Of a stretch of DNA of 20,410 bases, positions 1 to 7,448 are shown piece after piece. Source of the DNA: JAVKBW01 sp964352715 (GTDB taxonomy: Bacteria; Pseudomonadota; Alphaproteobacteria; UBA8366; Aestuariispiraceae); contig CAYGSU010000070.1 in NCBI GenBank assembly GCA_964352715.1, positions 1 to 20,410 of the forward strand, read 5' to 3'. Position numbers and translations under genes: made by a program. Every line of letters begins with the position of its first letter. Positions within the stretch are counted from its first letter, which is position 1. The notes under the pieces are model-generated. The model was not told the origin of the DNA and ran no database searches. It worked only from the letters and a program-made list of their open reading frames with translations.

Positions 1-5
1 AAAAC

Positions 6-80
6 TGGAGCGGGCGAGGCGATTCGAACGCCCGACATCAACCTTGGCAAGGTTGCGCTCTACCCCTGAGCTACGCCCGC
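6..80 (-). tRNA. tRNA-Gly (anticodon GCC)
   Basis: The minus strand folds into a full cloverleaf. The 7-bp acceptor stem pairs positions 74-80 with 10-16 (GCGGGCG with CGCCCGC). The D-arm carries TAGCTCAGGGGTAGAGC, the anticodon loop reads TTGCCAA with anticodon GCC, and the T-arm contains GTTCGAATC. The discriminator base is U (A at position 9 on the plus strand) and CCA is encoded at 6-8. It decodes GGC/GGU glycine codons. A sigma70-type promoter lies about 40 bases upstream. The gene ends at the left edge of the window, so anything downstream of it is not visible. Confidence 0.97.
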
Positions 81-128
81 GTGCCGAGACCTAAGCAATC
101 TCTGACAGCTTCATTGGAAGCGGCGCGG

Positions 129-156
129 ATAATACGCATCGTTCAGCGCATTGCAA
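129..156 (-). promoter_or_regulatory. predicted sigma70 promoter of tRNA-Gly
   Basis: Reading the minus strand, a -35 hexamer TTGCAA (151-156) is followed by a 16-bp spacer and a -10 hexamer TATTAT (129-134). The start point would be near 122, giving a leader of about 40 nt before the mature tRNA. Match and position are good. This is a prediction by eye. Confidence 0.6.
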
Positions 157-224
157 GCCCCGTTTTGTTTCGCTAAGACGCGGCACGTAAAGTCGGTTTC
201 CGCCCGCCATTCAAGGACCAGTTC

Positions 225-770
225 ATGCCTGCTTCAGACGCCCCCGCCGCCACGCCGCGCTTTCACGATTCAGACCTTTACGCCCGCCTGGATGCGCTGG
301 ATATCCCCCATCGTACGGTCGAGCATGCGCCGCTGTTCACGGTCGAGGAAAGCCAGGCGCTGCGCGGCGAACTGCCGGGCGCGCATATCAAGAACCTGTT
401 TCTGCGCGACAAGAAAAAGAACATCTGGCTGGTCACCGTGCTGGAAGACCGTGAGGTCGACCTGAAAGCGCTGAAAACGCTGTTCGATGCGCGCGGCAAC
501 CTTTCTTTCGGATCGGCGGACCTGCTGATGGAGGTGCTGGGCGTCATCCCCGGCGCGGTCACGCCGTTCGGCGTTCTGAACGACATGGATGGCCGCGCGA
601 CCATGGTGCTGGACCGGGCGATCATTGATGCCGAAACGGCGAATGCCCATCCGTTGCGCAACGACCGCACGACTGCGGTGGCGTCGCGCGATCTGGTGAC
701 TTTCCTGAAGGCAGAAAATCACGCCCCGGTCCTGTTGAATTTTGATACGATGACACTGGAAGAAAGCTGA
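225..770 (+). CDS. Prolyl-tRNA editing protein, ProXp-ala/ProX (YbaK-like deacylase)
   Basis: A 181-residue free-standing editing domain of the YbaK/INS superfamily, expected to hydrolyse mischarged Ala-tRNAPro in the cytosol and so protect proline codons from alanine. Visible family marks are the K-NLFLRD segment with Lys56, which matches the conserved functional lysine of this family, then GAVTPFG at 110-116 and HPLRNDRTTAV near 142-152. Length fits the single-domain family, and no prolyl-tRNA synthetase domain is fused. The ATG at 225 is preceded by AAGGA at 213-217. It is the first gene of a plus-strand cluster with the CnoX, Lon-domain, Trm112 and DUF971 genes, and is separated by 72 bp from cnoX. 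The assignment to Ala rather than Cys editing rests on family resemblance. Confidence 0.9.
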   Translation: MPASDAPAATPRFHDSDLYARLDALDIPHRTVEHAPLFTVEESQALRGELPGAHIKNLFLRDKKKNIWLVTVLEDREVDLKALKTLFDARGNLSFGSADLLMEVLGVIPGAVTPFGVLNDMDGRATMVLDRAIIDAETANAHPLRNDRTTAVASRDLVTFLKAENHAPVLLNFDTMTLEES

Positions 771-842
771 ACGGTCCGGGGTTGCCGACGGGCGGTGCGC
801 GCGCCATGTTCATGTCTGACAGGATTTAGGGAAACGCAAAGA

Positions 843-1760
843 ATGCAAATCGATCTCGGTTCCGCGGCGTCGGCCGCCGATCTCATCAAGGACACGTCAA
901 CGGCCGAATTTCAGGCGGATGTGCTGGAAGCCAGCATGGACGTGCCGGTTATTGTCGATTTCTGGGCTCCCTGGTGCGGACCGTGCAAGCAGCTGGGGCC
1001 GATTCTAGACAAAGCCGTCATGGCGGCGAAAGGCGCGGTCAAGCTGGTGAAGCTGGATATCGACCAGAATCCCGAAATCGCCCAGCAGATGCGCATTCAG
1101 TCGATTCCGGCGGTATACGGCTTTGTCGGTGGCCGCCCGGCTGACGGTTTCATGGGCGCAGTGCCTGAAAGCGAGGTCAAGGCCTTCATCGACCGGCTGG
1201 TGCAGCTTGCCGGCGGCGCCGCCGGCGACGATCCTGTCGCTGCCGCCTACGAGCAGGCGGAAGCGGCGATGGAAGCGGAGGACTATCAGGGCGCCGGCGG
1301 CATCTACCGCCAGCTTGCCGAACACGACCCGGATGACATGAAGGCCGTGGCCGGTCTGGCGATGTGCCTGATCCGGATGGATCGCATCGACGATGCGAAA
1401 CAGTTCATGGCCGGCATTCCGGCGGAAAAGGCCGACGACCCGGCGCTCGCCGGTGTCAAGGCGGCGCTGGATCTGGCGGATCAGGCCGAGGCTGCAAAAG
1501 GTGCGCTGGGTGGTCTGCAGGAAGCGGTCGAGCAGAACCCGGATGACCTGCAGGCGCGCTACGATCTGGCGGTCGCGCTGTTCGGCACGGGGCAGCCTGA
1601 AACGGCGATGGATCATCTGCTATATATCATTCAGAAAAACCGGACCTGGAACGATGAAGCCGCGCGCATGCAGCTTCTGAAGTTTTTCGAAGCGCTGGGC
1701 CCGACTCATGAACAGACGATCGCTGGCCGTCGACGGTTGTCGTCGATCCTGTTTGCATAG
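843..1760 (+). CDS. cnoX: CnoX-like thioredoxin/TPR co-chaperone (YbbN family)
   Basis: A 305-residue protein with an N-terminal thioredoxin fold (about 20-125) and a C-terminal all-helical TPR region (about 140-300), the layout of CnoX/YbbN. Members bind unfolding proteins under oxidative stress and pass them to GroEL and DnaK. The active site is WAPWCGPC, with Cys45 and Cys48 both present. This makes it a redox-active type, unlike the E. coli protein, which has SxxC. The cis-proline loop IQSIPAV is also seen. I start at ATG 843 because AGGGAA lies 9 bases upstream. An in-frame ATG at 795 would add 16 residues of non-family sequence. It sits 15 bp upstream of the Lon-domain gene, suggesting one operon devoted to protein quality control. 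Confidence 0.9.
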   Translation: MQIDLGSAASAADLIKDTSTAEFQADVLEASMDVPVIVDFWAPWCGPCKQLGPILDKAVMAAKGAVKLVKLDIDQNPEIAQQMRIQSIPAVYGFVGGRPADGFMGAVPESEVKAFIDRLVQLAGGAAGDDPVAAAYEQAEAAMEAEDYQGAGGIYRQLAEHDPDDMKAVAGLAMCLIRMDRIDDAKQFMAGIPAEKADDPALAGVKAALDLADQAEAAKGALGGLQEAVEQNPDDLQARYDLAVALFGTGQPETAMDHLLYIIQKNRTWNDEAARMQLLKFFEALGPTHEQTIAGRRRLSSILFA

Positions 1761-1775
1761 GATAATCGAATTGCG

Positions 1776-2435
1776 ATGAGTATCTTTGATCCCGCCCTGG
1801 ACGATCTGCCCACAGAACTGCCGATCTTTCCGTTGACCGGGGTTTTGCTGCTGCCGCGCAACCAGTTGCCGCTGAACGTTTTTGAACCGCGCTATATCGC
1901 GATGATAGACTGTGCGCTTGCCGAAGATCGCATGATCGGCATGGTTCAGCCGCGCAATCCAGACGCCGATGACCCGCCGCCGGTCTATCCTGTCGGCTGC
2001 GCCGGACGGATCGTGCAGTTCGAGGAAACCGAGGATGGCCGCTATCTGATTTCGCTGAAAGGCCTCATTCGGTTCACCATTGCCCGGGAATTGCCGATCG
2101 ATGAAGAGCTGGGGTTCCGGCGGGTTCAGCCGGACTGGTCCGGTTTCGGCGACGACCTGTCGCCGGAAGAGGATGATGCGCTTGATCGCAGCCGTCTGCT
2201 TGCCTCGCTGAAGACGTATTTCCAGCAGCAGAAAATCGAAGCGAACTGGGAAGCCATCACCGGGTCGCCGGCGGAACGGCTGATCAATTCGCTATCCATG
2301 GTCTGTCCGTTTGAATCGTCGGAAAAACAGGCCTTGCTTGAAGCGCCGACTGTGGTCGAGCGGCTTGATGTGCTAACCTCGCTGGTGGAAATGGCGGTCA
2401 TGGAAACCACGCACGGCGATGGTCGCCCGCAATAG
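1776..2435 (+). CDS. Free-standing Lon substrate-binding (LonN) domain protein
   Basis: A 219-residue protein that matches only the N-terminal substrate-recognition domain of Lon protease. The opening ELPIFPLTGVLLLP, then LNVFEPRY, then IGMVQP and the VGCAGRI strand are all typical. No AAA+ ATPase or Ser-Lys protease domain follows, so it is not a truncated lon gene: the length is that of the stand-alone family widespread in Proteobacteria. The function of these proteins is not settled. An adaptor or sequestering role towards damaged proteins is plausible. The start lies 15 bp after the cnoX stop, and the stop-overlapping AGGA at 1759-1762 is the only ribosome-binding-like motif, so coupled translation is possible. 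Cytosolic, with no signal or membrane segment. Confidence 0.9.
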   Translation: MSIFDPALDDLPTELPIFPLTGVLLLPRNQLPLNVFEPRYIAMIDCALAEDRMIGMVQPRNPDADDPPPVYPVGCAGRIVQFEETEDGRYLISLKGLIRFTIARELPIDEELGFRRVQPDWSGFGDDLSPEEDDALDRSRLLASLKTYFQQQKIEANWEAITGSPAERLINSLSMVCPFESSEKQALLEAPTVVERLDVLTSLVEMAVMETTHGDGRPQ

Positions 2436-2452
2436 ACTGAAAAGGTGGAACG

Positions 2453-2638
2453 ATGCCGGAACCGCGCCAGGTCGACCCTAAACTTCTTGAATTTCTCGTC
2501 TGTCCGGTCACGCACGGTCCGCTGGACTACGACCGCGATGCGCAGGAGCTGATCAGCAAGCAGGCCGGGCTGGCCTATCCGATCCGCGACGGCATCCCGA
2601 TCATGCTGCCCTACGAGGCCCGAGAAATAAAAAGTTGA
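2453..2638 (+). CDS. Trm112-like small protein (YcaR family)
   Basis: A 61-residue protein with the Trm112/YcaR pattern: LLEFLVCPVTHGPL at the start, QELIS in the middle, and the very conserved AYPIRDGIPIMLP near the end. Eukaryotic and archaeal Trm112 stabilises RNA and protein methyltransferases, while the bacterial role is poorly known. Only one cysteine (CPVT) is left. The second Cys of the usual CPxC pair is Thr and the later Cys is Ser, so a structural zinc site is unlikely. The ribosome-binding site is strong, AAGGTGG at 2442-2448. It lies 17 bp after the Lon-domain gene and 51 bp before the DUF971 gene, apparently in the same transcript. Confidence 0.9.
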   Translation: MPEPRQVDPKLLEFLVCPVTHGPLDYDRDAQELISKQAGLAYPIRDGIPIMLPYEAREIKS

Positions 2639-2689
2639 TGCCGCGCGGCGCCGATCCCCTGCTCCGCGCCGAAATGAAAGCGCCCCTAC

Positions 2690-3070
2690 ATGGCTGATGA
2701 AGACCATTTCTCGACCAAGGTCTGGCCGACAGAAATTCGCCTGAAAAGCGAAGAGAAAATCCTCGAGATCGATTTCGACGACGGCACGTCGCACCGGTTT
2801 CCGGCCGAATACCTGCGGGTGGAAAGCCCGTCGGCGGAAGTGCAGGGCCATTCCGCAGCACAGAAGAAAACCGTGCCGGGCCGCCGGCATGTCGGCATTA
2901 TGGGGCTTGAGCCTGTCGGCAACTACGCCGTCCGCATCAAGTTCGACGATCTGCACGATACCGGTATCTTTTCGTGGCAGTATTTGTGGGAGCTGGCGCG
3001 CGACCACGAAACGCGCTGGGCTGACTATCTGAAGGCGCTGGAACGCCAGGGCCTCAGCCGCGATCCCTAG
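2690..3070 (+). CDS. DUF971 family protein (gamma-butyrobetaine hydroxylase-like N-terminal domain)
   Basis: A 126-residue protein made of a single DUF971 domain. Diagnostic segments are WPTEIRL, then DFDDGTSHRFPAEYLRV, followed by VGIMGLEPVGNYAVRIKFDD and GIFSWQYLWEL. The domain is related to the zinc-binding N-terminal part of gamma-butyrobetaine hydroxylase and also occurs beside Fe-S carrier proteins. No catalytic oxygenase domain is attached. The start ATG at 2690 has no clear Shine-Dalgarno motif. It is the last gene of the plus-strand cluster, and its stop is 17 bp from the convergent gene at 3088. Exact function unknown. Confidence 0.87.
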   Translation: MADEDHFSTKVWPTEIRLKSEEKILEIDFDDGTSHRFPAEYLRVESPSAEVQGHSAAQKKTVPGRRHVGIMGLEPVGNYAVRIKFDDLHDTGIFSWQYLWELARDHETRWADYLKALERQGLSRDP

Positions 3071-3087
3071 GGGCCGCGCGGCGGCGG

Positions 3088-4098
3088 TTATTCCGCTGCG
3101 ACCGGCAGGGCTGCATCACCCATCGGTTTGGCCGGCTTGGTGCGCGGGTCGTAGCGCGAATACTTGGCCTTGAAGGTCTCGTGGGCATCCCGAAACTGTG
3201 ACGCGGCGGCCGGGTCCTCCTCTTCCGCGATCGCCAGACAATCCAGTAAAAGCGGCTCTGCCTCGTGCATCAGCCGAAGCGAGCGTGAAAACTGGCCGTA
3301 GCGATAGGCTTCGTCGGCGCTGTATTCCAGTTGCTCGGCCTTGCGCCTGATGACATGGAAGTCCGGCGTGAAGGGAATTGCCGCCGCGTCATGCCGCTCG
3401 GCGGTTTCGTAGTCGCCGAGCCGTTTTGCGCATTCCGCCATCAGACGGTGCCGTTTCTTCACCACGCCTTTGGTACAGCAGGCCTGCTCGATGGCGAGCG
3501 CTTCGCGATGCAGGCGGTAGACCAGCGGAACATCGTCGCACAGCCTGGCAAGCCGGATCCGCCAGTCGATTTCCGGCAGGCGGCGGGGGCGGGCTTCGTG
3601 GGCCGCATACAGGTCGAGAGCGGTTCTGCCGTAGATGAACGATGCCGCTGTCAGGGTCGCGGCGGTTTCGATCATCGCCCGGTCGCCGGCAATGGTCCGC
3701 CCGCGATGCAGGAACAGACCAAGCCACCCGGCCTGTCTGGCGAACAGGGTTTTGGTGCCGTGCTTTCCGGCGATCGAAAGCGCCCGGTAAAGCAGCCTGT
3801 AGGCGGAAATGTAGCGTCCGCGCGCCTCGCATCCCAGCGACCGCCGGGTAAGATCCGCCAGCCGTTTTTCGACCGGCGCCATCGGCTTCGGCGGAAATTT
3901 CGCGTCGCCCGCCATTTTCGGCATCCGGCGGCACATCCGACGGGCCAGTTTCATCTGCATCGGGGCCATCGCACAGATCACCGCCTGTTGATGCAATACC
4001 CACAAAGGGGGATAGGCCTTGAGACCCTCAATAAGATAGGCAACCGAAAAGCATATCCCGGACATGCAGACAGCGATGAGGGCAACCGAATCGATCAT
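3088..4098 (-). CDS. Hypothetical protein with one N-terminal membrane segment and helical repeats
   Basis: I do not recognise this 336-residue protein. The first 23 residues form a hydrophobic segment that could be a signal anchor. The rest is almost entirely helical and basic. Stretches such as the region around residues 90-115, an alanine/arginine-rich helix pair near 220-245 and an acidic helix pair near 265-300 look like degenerate TPR-type repeats. The C-terminus is Pro/Lys-rich. Its ATG at 4098 has AAAGGG directly touching it, too close for a good ribosome-binding site, so the start is uncertain. The next in-frame Met is residue 12. It is 91 bp downstream of the lipoprotein gene on the same strand and may be cotranscribed, and it converges with the DUF971 gene. 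Confidence 0.65.
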   Translation of the reverse strand: MIDSVALIAVCMSGICFSVAYLIEGLKAYPPLWVLHQQAVICAMAPMQMKLARRMCRRMPKMAGDAKFPPKPMAPVEKRLADLTRRSLGCEARGRYISAYRLLYRALSIAGKHGTKTLFARQAGWLGLFLHRGRTIAGDRAMIETAATLTAASFIYGRTALDLYAAHEARPRRLPEIDWRIRLARLCDDVPLVYRLHREALAIEQACCTKGVVKKRHRLMAECAKRLGDYETAERHDAAAIPFTPDFHVIRRKAEQLEYSADEAYRYGQFSRSLRLMHEAEPLLLDCLAIAEEEDPAAASQFRDAHETFKAKYSRYDPRTKPAKPMGDAALPVAAE

Positions 4099-4189
4099 CC
4101 CTTTGCGCTATCACCGAATGGGTTATCAGGCGACGCCTATTGATCGGGATATCGATGAATTTTGTTTCGTATTCGATACATCTTGGCTC

Positions 4190-4711
4190 TCAGCCTGCAT
4201 TGGCGCGGATATGCCGCCGCAGCATGTCGGCGAAACAGGCGCGTCGCTGCGCCTGTGTCGTGGATGTCCCGCGAAGCTCGACATAGGTGACCCTGAAGTC
4301 GCCCGCCGCCGATGCATCGCTATAGAGATAGATATCGAGAATGCAGTCTGCGCCGTCCCGGCGGCCCGTATACTGCCACACCTCTGCCGGCCCGTCGCGG
4401 CGAATGAAACCCGGTGCGCCGAGAGAATTATTCACGGCGAGACCGTCCCTGTTGAGGAACTGATCGGGGTCGTCATTCACTTCGATCGGCGGCAACGAGG
4501 CAATATCAGTCTCGCTCTGATCGTCCGACTGGTCTTCCGTCAGCATGGAAGCCGGCGGAAGCGGTTGCGACGAACCGGTGGCGATTGTCTTTACCTTGGC
4601 CGTCGGCGCCGGTTTCGACGGTGCGGGGTCTGAGCCGAACGGCAGATCGATACCGGAACAGCCGCCAAGGCCAAGCGCGGCCGCCAGCAATCCGACCCGC
4701 CAGCCGGTCAC
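4190..4711 (-). CDS. Hypothetical lipoprotein
   Basis: A 173-residue protein with a clear lipoprotein signal: a short basic start, a hydrophobic stretch and lipobox LGGC with the lipidated Cys at position 18. A Pro/Ser/Thr-rich, acidic linker runs to about residue 75. The C-terminal part (about 95-165) contains two further cysteines that could form a disulfide (CILDIYLY and RRACFADML). I do not recognise the family. The start codon is GTG at 4711 and overlaps the TGA of the upstream EI24 gene as GTGA, so translation is very likely coupled. The shared reading suggests an envelope protein that works with, or is at least expressed with, the EI24 membrane protein. Confidence 0.75.
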   Translation of the reverse strand: MTGWRVGLLAAALGLGGCSGIDLPFGSDPAPSKPAPTAKVKTIATGSSQPLPPASMLTEDQSDDQSETDIASLPPIEVNDDPDQFLNRDGLAVNNSLGAPGFIRRDGPAEVWQYTGRRDGADCILDIYLYSDASAAGDFRVTYVELRGTSTTQAQRRACFADMLRRHIRANAG

Positions 4712-5514
4712 GAAGATCGCCCGTCCGGCAGGGTGATCGTGTCGGACGTTTCGACCTTGCCGGTGCGCGACGCCGAAGCACCGCCGCCCGGGCCGGGATC
4801 CGACCGGTCGGGTTTGGTATGGCGGCGTGGCAGGCCTTCAAACACATGCACCATCGTGGCTGCCGCCAGAACGGGGGTCAGCAGGTTCAGGATCGGCACC
4901 GTCATGCCGAAGGCGAACATCGCGCCGGTGGCGGTGATCTTGCCTTTATGGGCCTTTCGCACGTCTGCGGCGTCAGACTTGCTGAGCCGCCGGAAAGCAA
5001 CCATTTCGTAAAACTCGCGCCCGACAAGATAGCCGTTCAGAACATAGTACAGGATGATGTTCAGCGGCGGGATGAAGAACAGTATGGCGTAAAGCGGCAG
5101 GGCCAGCAGGTTGACCCCGACGACCAGGCCGAGAAACTTCAGGGCGTCAACGACGACCTCCGCCATCGGAATCGGCCGGGCCGGCGGCAGCGCCGGATAA
5201 TGTCGGTCTTCCACCGCCTTCACGATGTCTTCGAGGAAGATGCTGACAATCGCTGTCATCACGGCCGGGAACAGCAGGAACATGACGATCAGCATCGTCA
5301 CAAGAAAGGCCGCTTCGCCCACCCAGTCGGGAAACCAGTCGAGAAAGCCGCCGACCCACGGCAGGTCGGTCCAGGCGACGGCGGATACGCCCCATCCGGC
5401 CAGCAGCCACAGGCCGACGAAAACAGCAACAGATCCGGCGATGCCGAACAGGATTACTTTCTGGAACTTCTTGTCGCCAAGCTGGTTGATGGCGCGGATA
5501 AGGGCGGCAAACAT
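4708..5514 (-). CDS. EI24 domain / CysZ-family membrane protein
   Basis: A 268-residue inner-membrane protein of the EI24/CysZ family, whose best known member, CysZ, mediates sulfate uptake. Hydrophobic segments lie near residues 18-42, 66-93, 124-160 and 194-224. The family signature NGYLVGREFYE at 160-170, followed by VAFRRL, is clear. The C-terminal tail (about 228-268) is polar and Gly/Ser-rich. I start at ATG 5514, where the family-like MFAALIRAINQL begins and GGACGAGA lies just upstream. The frame stays open for a further 132 codons, but that part overlaps the neighbouring gene and has no family resemblance. It ends in a 4-bp overlap with the lipoprotein gene. No cys genes are nearby, so sulfate as substrate is not supported by context. 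Confidence 0.87.
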   Translation of the reverse strand: MFAALIRAINQLGDKKFQKVILFGIAGSVAVFVGLWLLAGWGVSAVAWTDLPWVGGFLDWFPDWVGEAAFLVTMLIVMFLLFPAVMTAIVSIFLEDIVKAVEDRHYPALPPARPIPMAEVVVDALKFLGLVVGVNLLALPLYAILFFIPPLNIILYYVLNGYLVGREFYEMVAFRRLSKSDAADVRKAHKGKITATGAMFAFGMTVPILNLLTPVLAAATMVHVFEGLPRRHTKPDRSDPGPGGGASASRTGKVETSDTITLPDGRSS

Positions 5515-5603
5515 GTATCTCGTCCGGTCGTTGCGATCAGATACAGGGTTACTTAAGGATCGCCGGACGGATCGGCAAGTTTCTCGCGGAAATTCGAGCC
5601 ATC

Positions 5604-6452
5604 CTAGTCGACCAGCGCGTCGGCGCGTCGGCCGGCGCGTTCCAGATGGATCGGCAGCACGCGCCCGTACAATTGCCGTGTCCGTTCCGGGCTGCCGACC
5701 ATGCCCGGTTCCTCGACATAGGAAAAAATCGCGACATACCGCCGGCGCGGCCCGGCGACCGGTGTTACCCGGTGCAGCGAATACCGGCCCTTGAACAGCT
5801 GCAGGTCGCCCGGTTCCAGCACCAGCGTGTGGACCGGCCTGCTGTCGCCGTCCAGCACCGCCTGAACTCCGGCATAATTCTCGTCGGTCGACGTGCGCAG
5901 GTTCGGACAATATTCAAACGCGCCGCCTTCCGATCCGTTCTGTATCGCAAGCGTGACGGTGAAGTTGTTGGTGTCGAAATGCCACGGAAAGCCGTTGCCG
6001 TTCTCGACGGTGTTGACGATGACATCGGCCAGCGGGTCGGCATAAGGGTAGAAGGCCTCCACCCCCAGCGCCGCCTTGACGAAGGCAGGAAAGGCCGGCC
6101 ATTCATATAGTGCGCGCAGCAGGCTGTCGGCGCCGAAATTGTCGGCCGGCACAAAGGCGTTCGACCGGTCGTAGAACCGGCGGATCGGATGATCTTGCGG
6201 CAGCGATGGGTTGTCTTTCGTGAAATAGGCGTTGGTGCGGTTGAACGACCGGTGGCCGAACGTAGCGGTGCGGTCGGCCTCGGCAACCAGATCGTCAATC
6301 CGGTCGGTCCGAACAAAACCTTTCAACACGGCGCAGCCGTCCACCAGAAGTTTCTCATGTGTTTCGCGGACAAGCCGGCGGCAGGCTGGATTGTCAAAAC
6401 TGTCGATGGGGTAACGGGCAAGGTCGACGATACTCGATGCGGCGGTCTGCAT
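5604..6452 (-). CDS. Fe(II)/2-oxoglutarate-dependent oxygenase, BesD/HalD-like with HxD motif
   Basis: A 282-residue cupin-fold oxygenase. The metal triad is visible as His158 and Asp160 in PWHFDTNNFTVT, and His227 in LFKGRYSLHRVTPV. The Arg cluster at 236-238 (GPRRRY) is placed to bind 2-oxoglutarate. The segment GGAFEYCPNLR and the spacing of about 69 residues between the histidines resemble the radical amino-acid halogenase family (BesD, HalD). True halogenases have Gly in place of the Asp, so the intact HxD predicts hydroxylation, probably of a free amino acid or small polar substrate. The start at ATG 6452 has AGGA 11 bases upstream. A start at 6671 would run through the divergent sodium channel gene. 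It precedes the EI24 gene by 89 bp on the same strand. Confidence 0.82.
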   Translation of the reverse strand: MQTAASSIVDLARYPIDSFDNPACRRLVRETHEKLLVDGCAVLKGFVRTDRIDDLVAEADRTATFGHRSFNRTNAYFTKDNPSLPQDHPIRRFYDRSNAFVPADNFGADSLLRALYEWPAFPAFVKAALGVEAFYPYADPLADVIVNTVENGNGFPWHFDTNNFTVTLAIQNGSEGGAFEYCPNLRTSTDENYAGVQAVLDGDSRPVHTLVLEPGDLQLFKGRYSLHRVTPVAGPRRRYVAIFSYVEEPGMVGSPERTRQLYGRVLPIHLERAGRRADALVD

Positions 6453-6635
6453 GGCGCCATTTATCCTGAACTGGATGATACCGACTGCCGGGGATGATGC
6501 CGGGTTTTCAATTCGCGCGATAGGGTGAATCTGCGCTTTGCACGGCCGCTCCGAAAGTTCTTGAAAATCTCTTTGCAATGCCGTTGAACACGCCCAAGTG
6601 AACCCCCACTGCAAACCGAGACGGGGCGAGGGTAG

Positions 6636-7448
6636 ATGAACGATACAGGCGGAACGGTTGGACCAATGCAATCAAGGCTTGTCAGTCTGGTTGAAAGCGC
6701 GGCTTTCACCCGGTCGATCATGGCTGTCATTCTTCTGAACGCCGCTGTTCTGGGGCTTGAAACGTCCAAGACCGTGATGGCCGAAATTGGTCCGCTGCTG
6801 CTCATTCTCGACAAGGTCGCGCTGGTGATCTTCGTCGTCGAACTGATCCTGAAAATGGCAGCCTATCGGATCGGCTTCTTCAGGCGGCCGTGGTGTCTGT
6901 TCGATTTTATCATCGTCACGATCACCCTGATCCCGGCAAATGAAGGTTTTGCGGCCTTGCGCGCCATGCGGGTACTGCGGGCGTTTCGTCTGATGTCGGT
7001 CGTGCCATCGATGCGCCGGGTCGTCGGCGCGTTGTTGAGCGCGGTTCCCGGTATGGGGTCGGTTGCTGCACTGCTGGCGCTGGTTTTCTATGTCTTCGCC
7101 GTCATGGCGACGAAGATGTTCGGCTCGGCCTTCCCCGACTGGTTCGGCACACTGGGGGCGTCCTTCTATTCGCTGTTCCAGATCATGACGCTGGAATCCT
7201 GGTCGATGGGCATCGTGCGCCCGGTGATGGAAACCTACCCGTTCGCCTGGGCGTTCTTTGTGCCGTTCATTCTCTGCACGACTTTCGCCGTGCTGAACCT
7301 TTTTATCGCCATCATCGTCAACGCCATGCATGAAGAGGCAGACCCCGACCAGCAGAAACTGGAAGACGATCACACGGCCCTGATGCGGGAGGTGCGGGCG
7401 TTGCGGACGGAAATCGAGGCTTTGCGCAAGGAAGGCCTGCAGAAATGA
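6636..7448 (+). CDS. Bacterial voltage-gated sodium channel (NavAb/NavMs-like)
   Basis: A 270-residue six-transmembrane channel subunit, expected to work as a homotetramer in the inner membrane. S1 begins near residue 26, S3 carries the LFDFIIV segment (88-94), and S4 has gating arginines at R109, R112, R115 and R118. The pore contains TLESWSM at 185-191, the same filter as in NavAb and NavMs, which gives sodium selectivity. S6 ends in LNLFIAIIVNAM, followed by an acidic neck and a C-terminal coiled coil (about 245-268), as in BacNaV channels. ATG 6636 follows GAGGGT at short spacing. Met11 is an alternative start. The stop overlaps the ATG of the GNAT gene (ATGA). Confidence 0.92.
   Translation: MNDTGGTVGPMQSRLVSLVESAAFTRSIMAVILLNAAVLGLETSKTVMAEIGPLLLILDKVALVIFVVELILKMAAYRIGFFRRPWCLFDFIIVTITLIPANEGFAALRAMRVLRAFRLMSVVPSMRRVVGALLSAVPGMGSVAALLALVFYVFAVMATKMFGSAFPDWFGTLGASFYSLFQIMTLESWSMGIVRPVMETYPFAWAFFVPFILCTTFAVLNLFIAIIVNAMHEEADPDQQKLEDDHTALMREVRALRTEIEALRKEGLQK

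Noticed and set aside
2126..3007. 293-codon minus-strand frame across the Lon-domain, Trm112 and DUF971 genes
   Set aside because: It overlaps three genes with clear family motifs on the other strand. Long antisense frames are common in GC-rich DNA.
5515..5910. N-terminal extension of the EI24 gene by 132 codons
   Set aside because: The extension lies within the oxygenase coding region in another frame, is Arg/Gly-rich and has no EI24 resemblance. ATG 5514 fits the family.
5604..6452. Calling the oxygenase a halogenase
   Set aside because: Asp160 is present in the metal triad. Halogenases of this family have Gly there, so hydroxylase is the better call.
6453..6671. 73-codon upstream extension of the oxygenase
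   Set aside because: It would run through the start of the divergent sodium channel. The downstream ATG has an AGGA and matches the usual family length.
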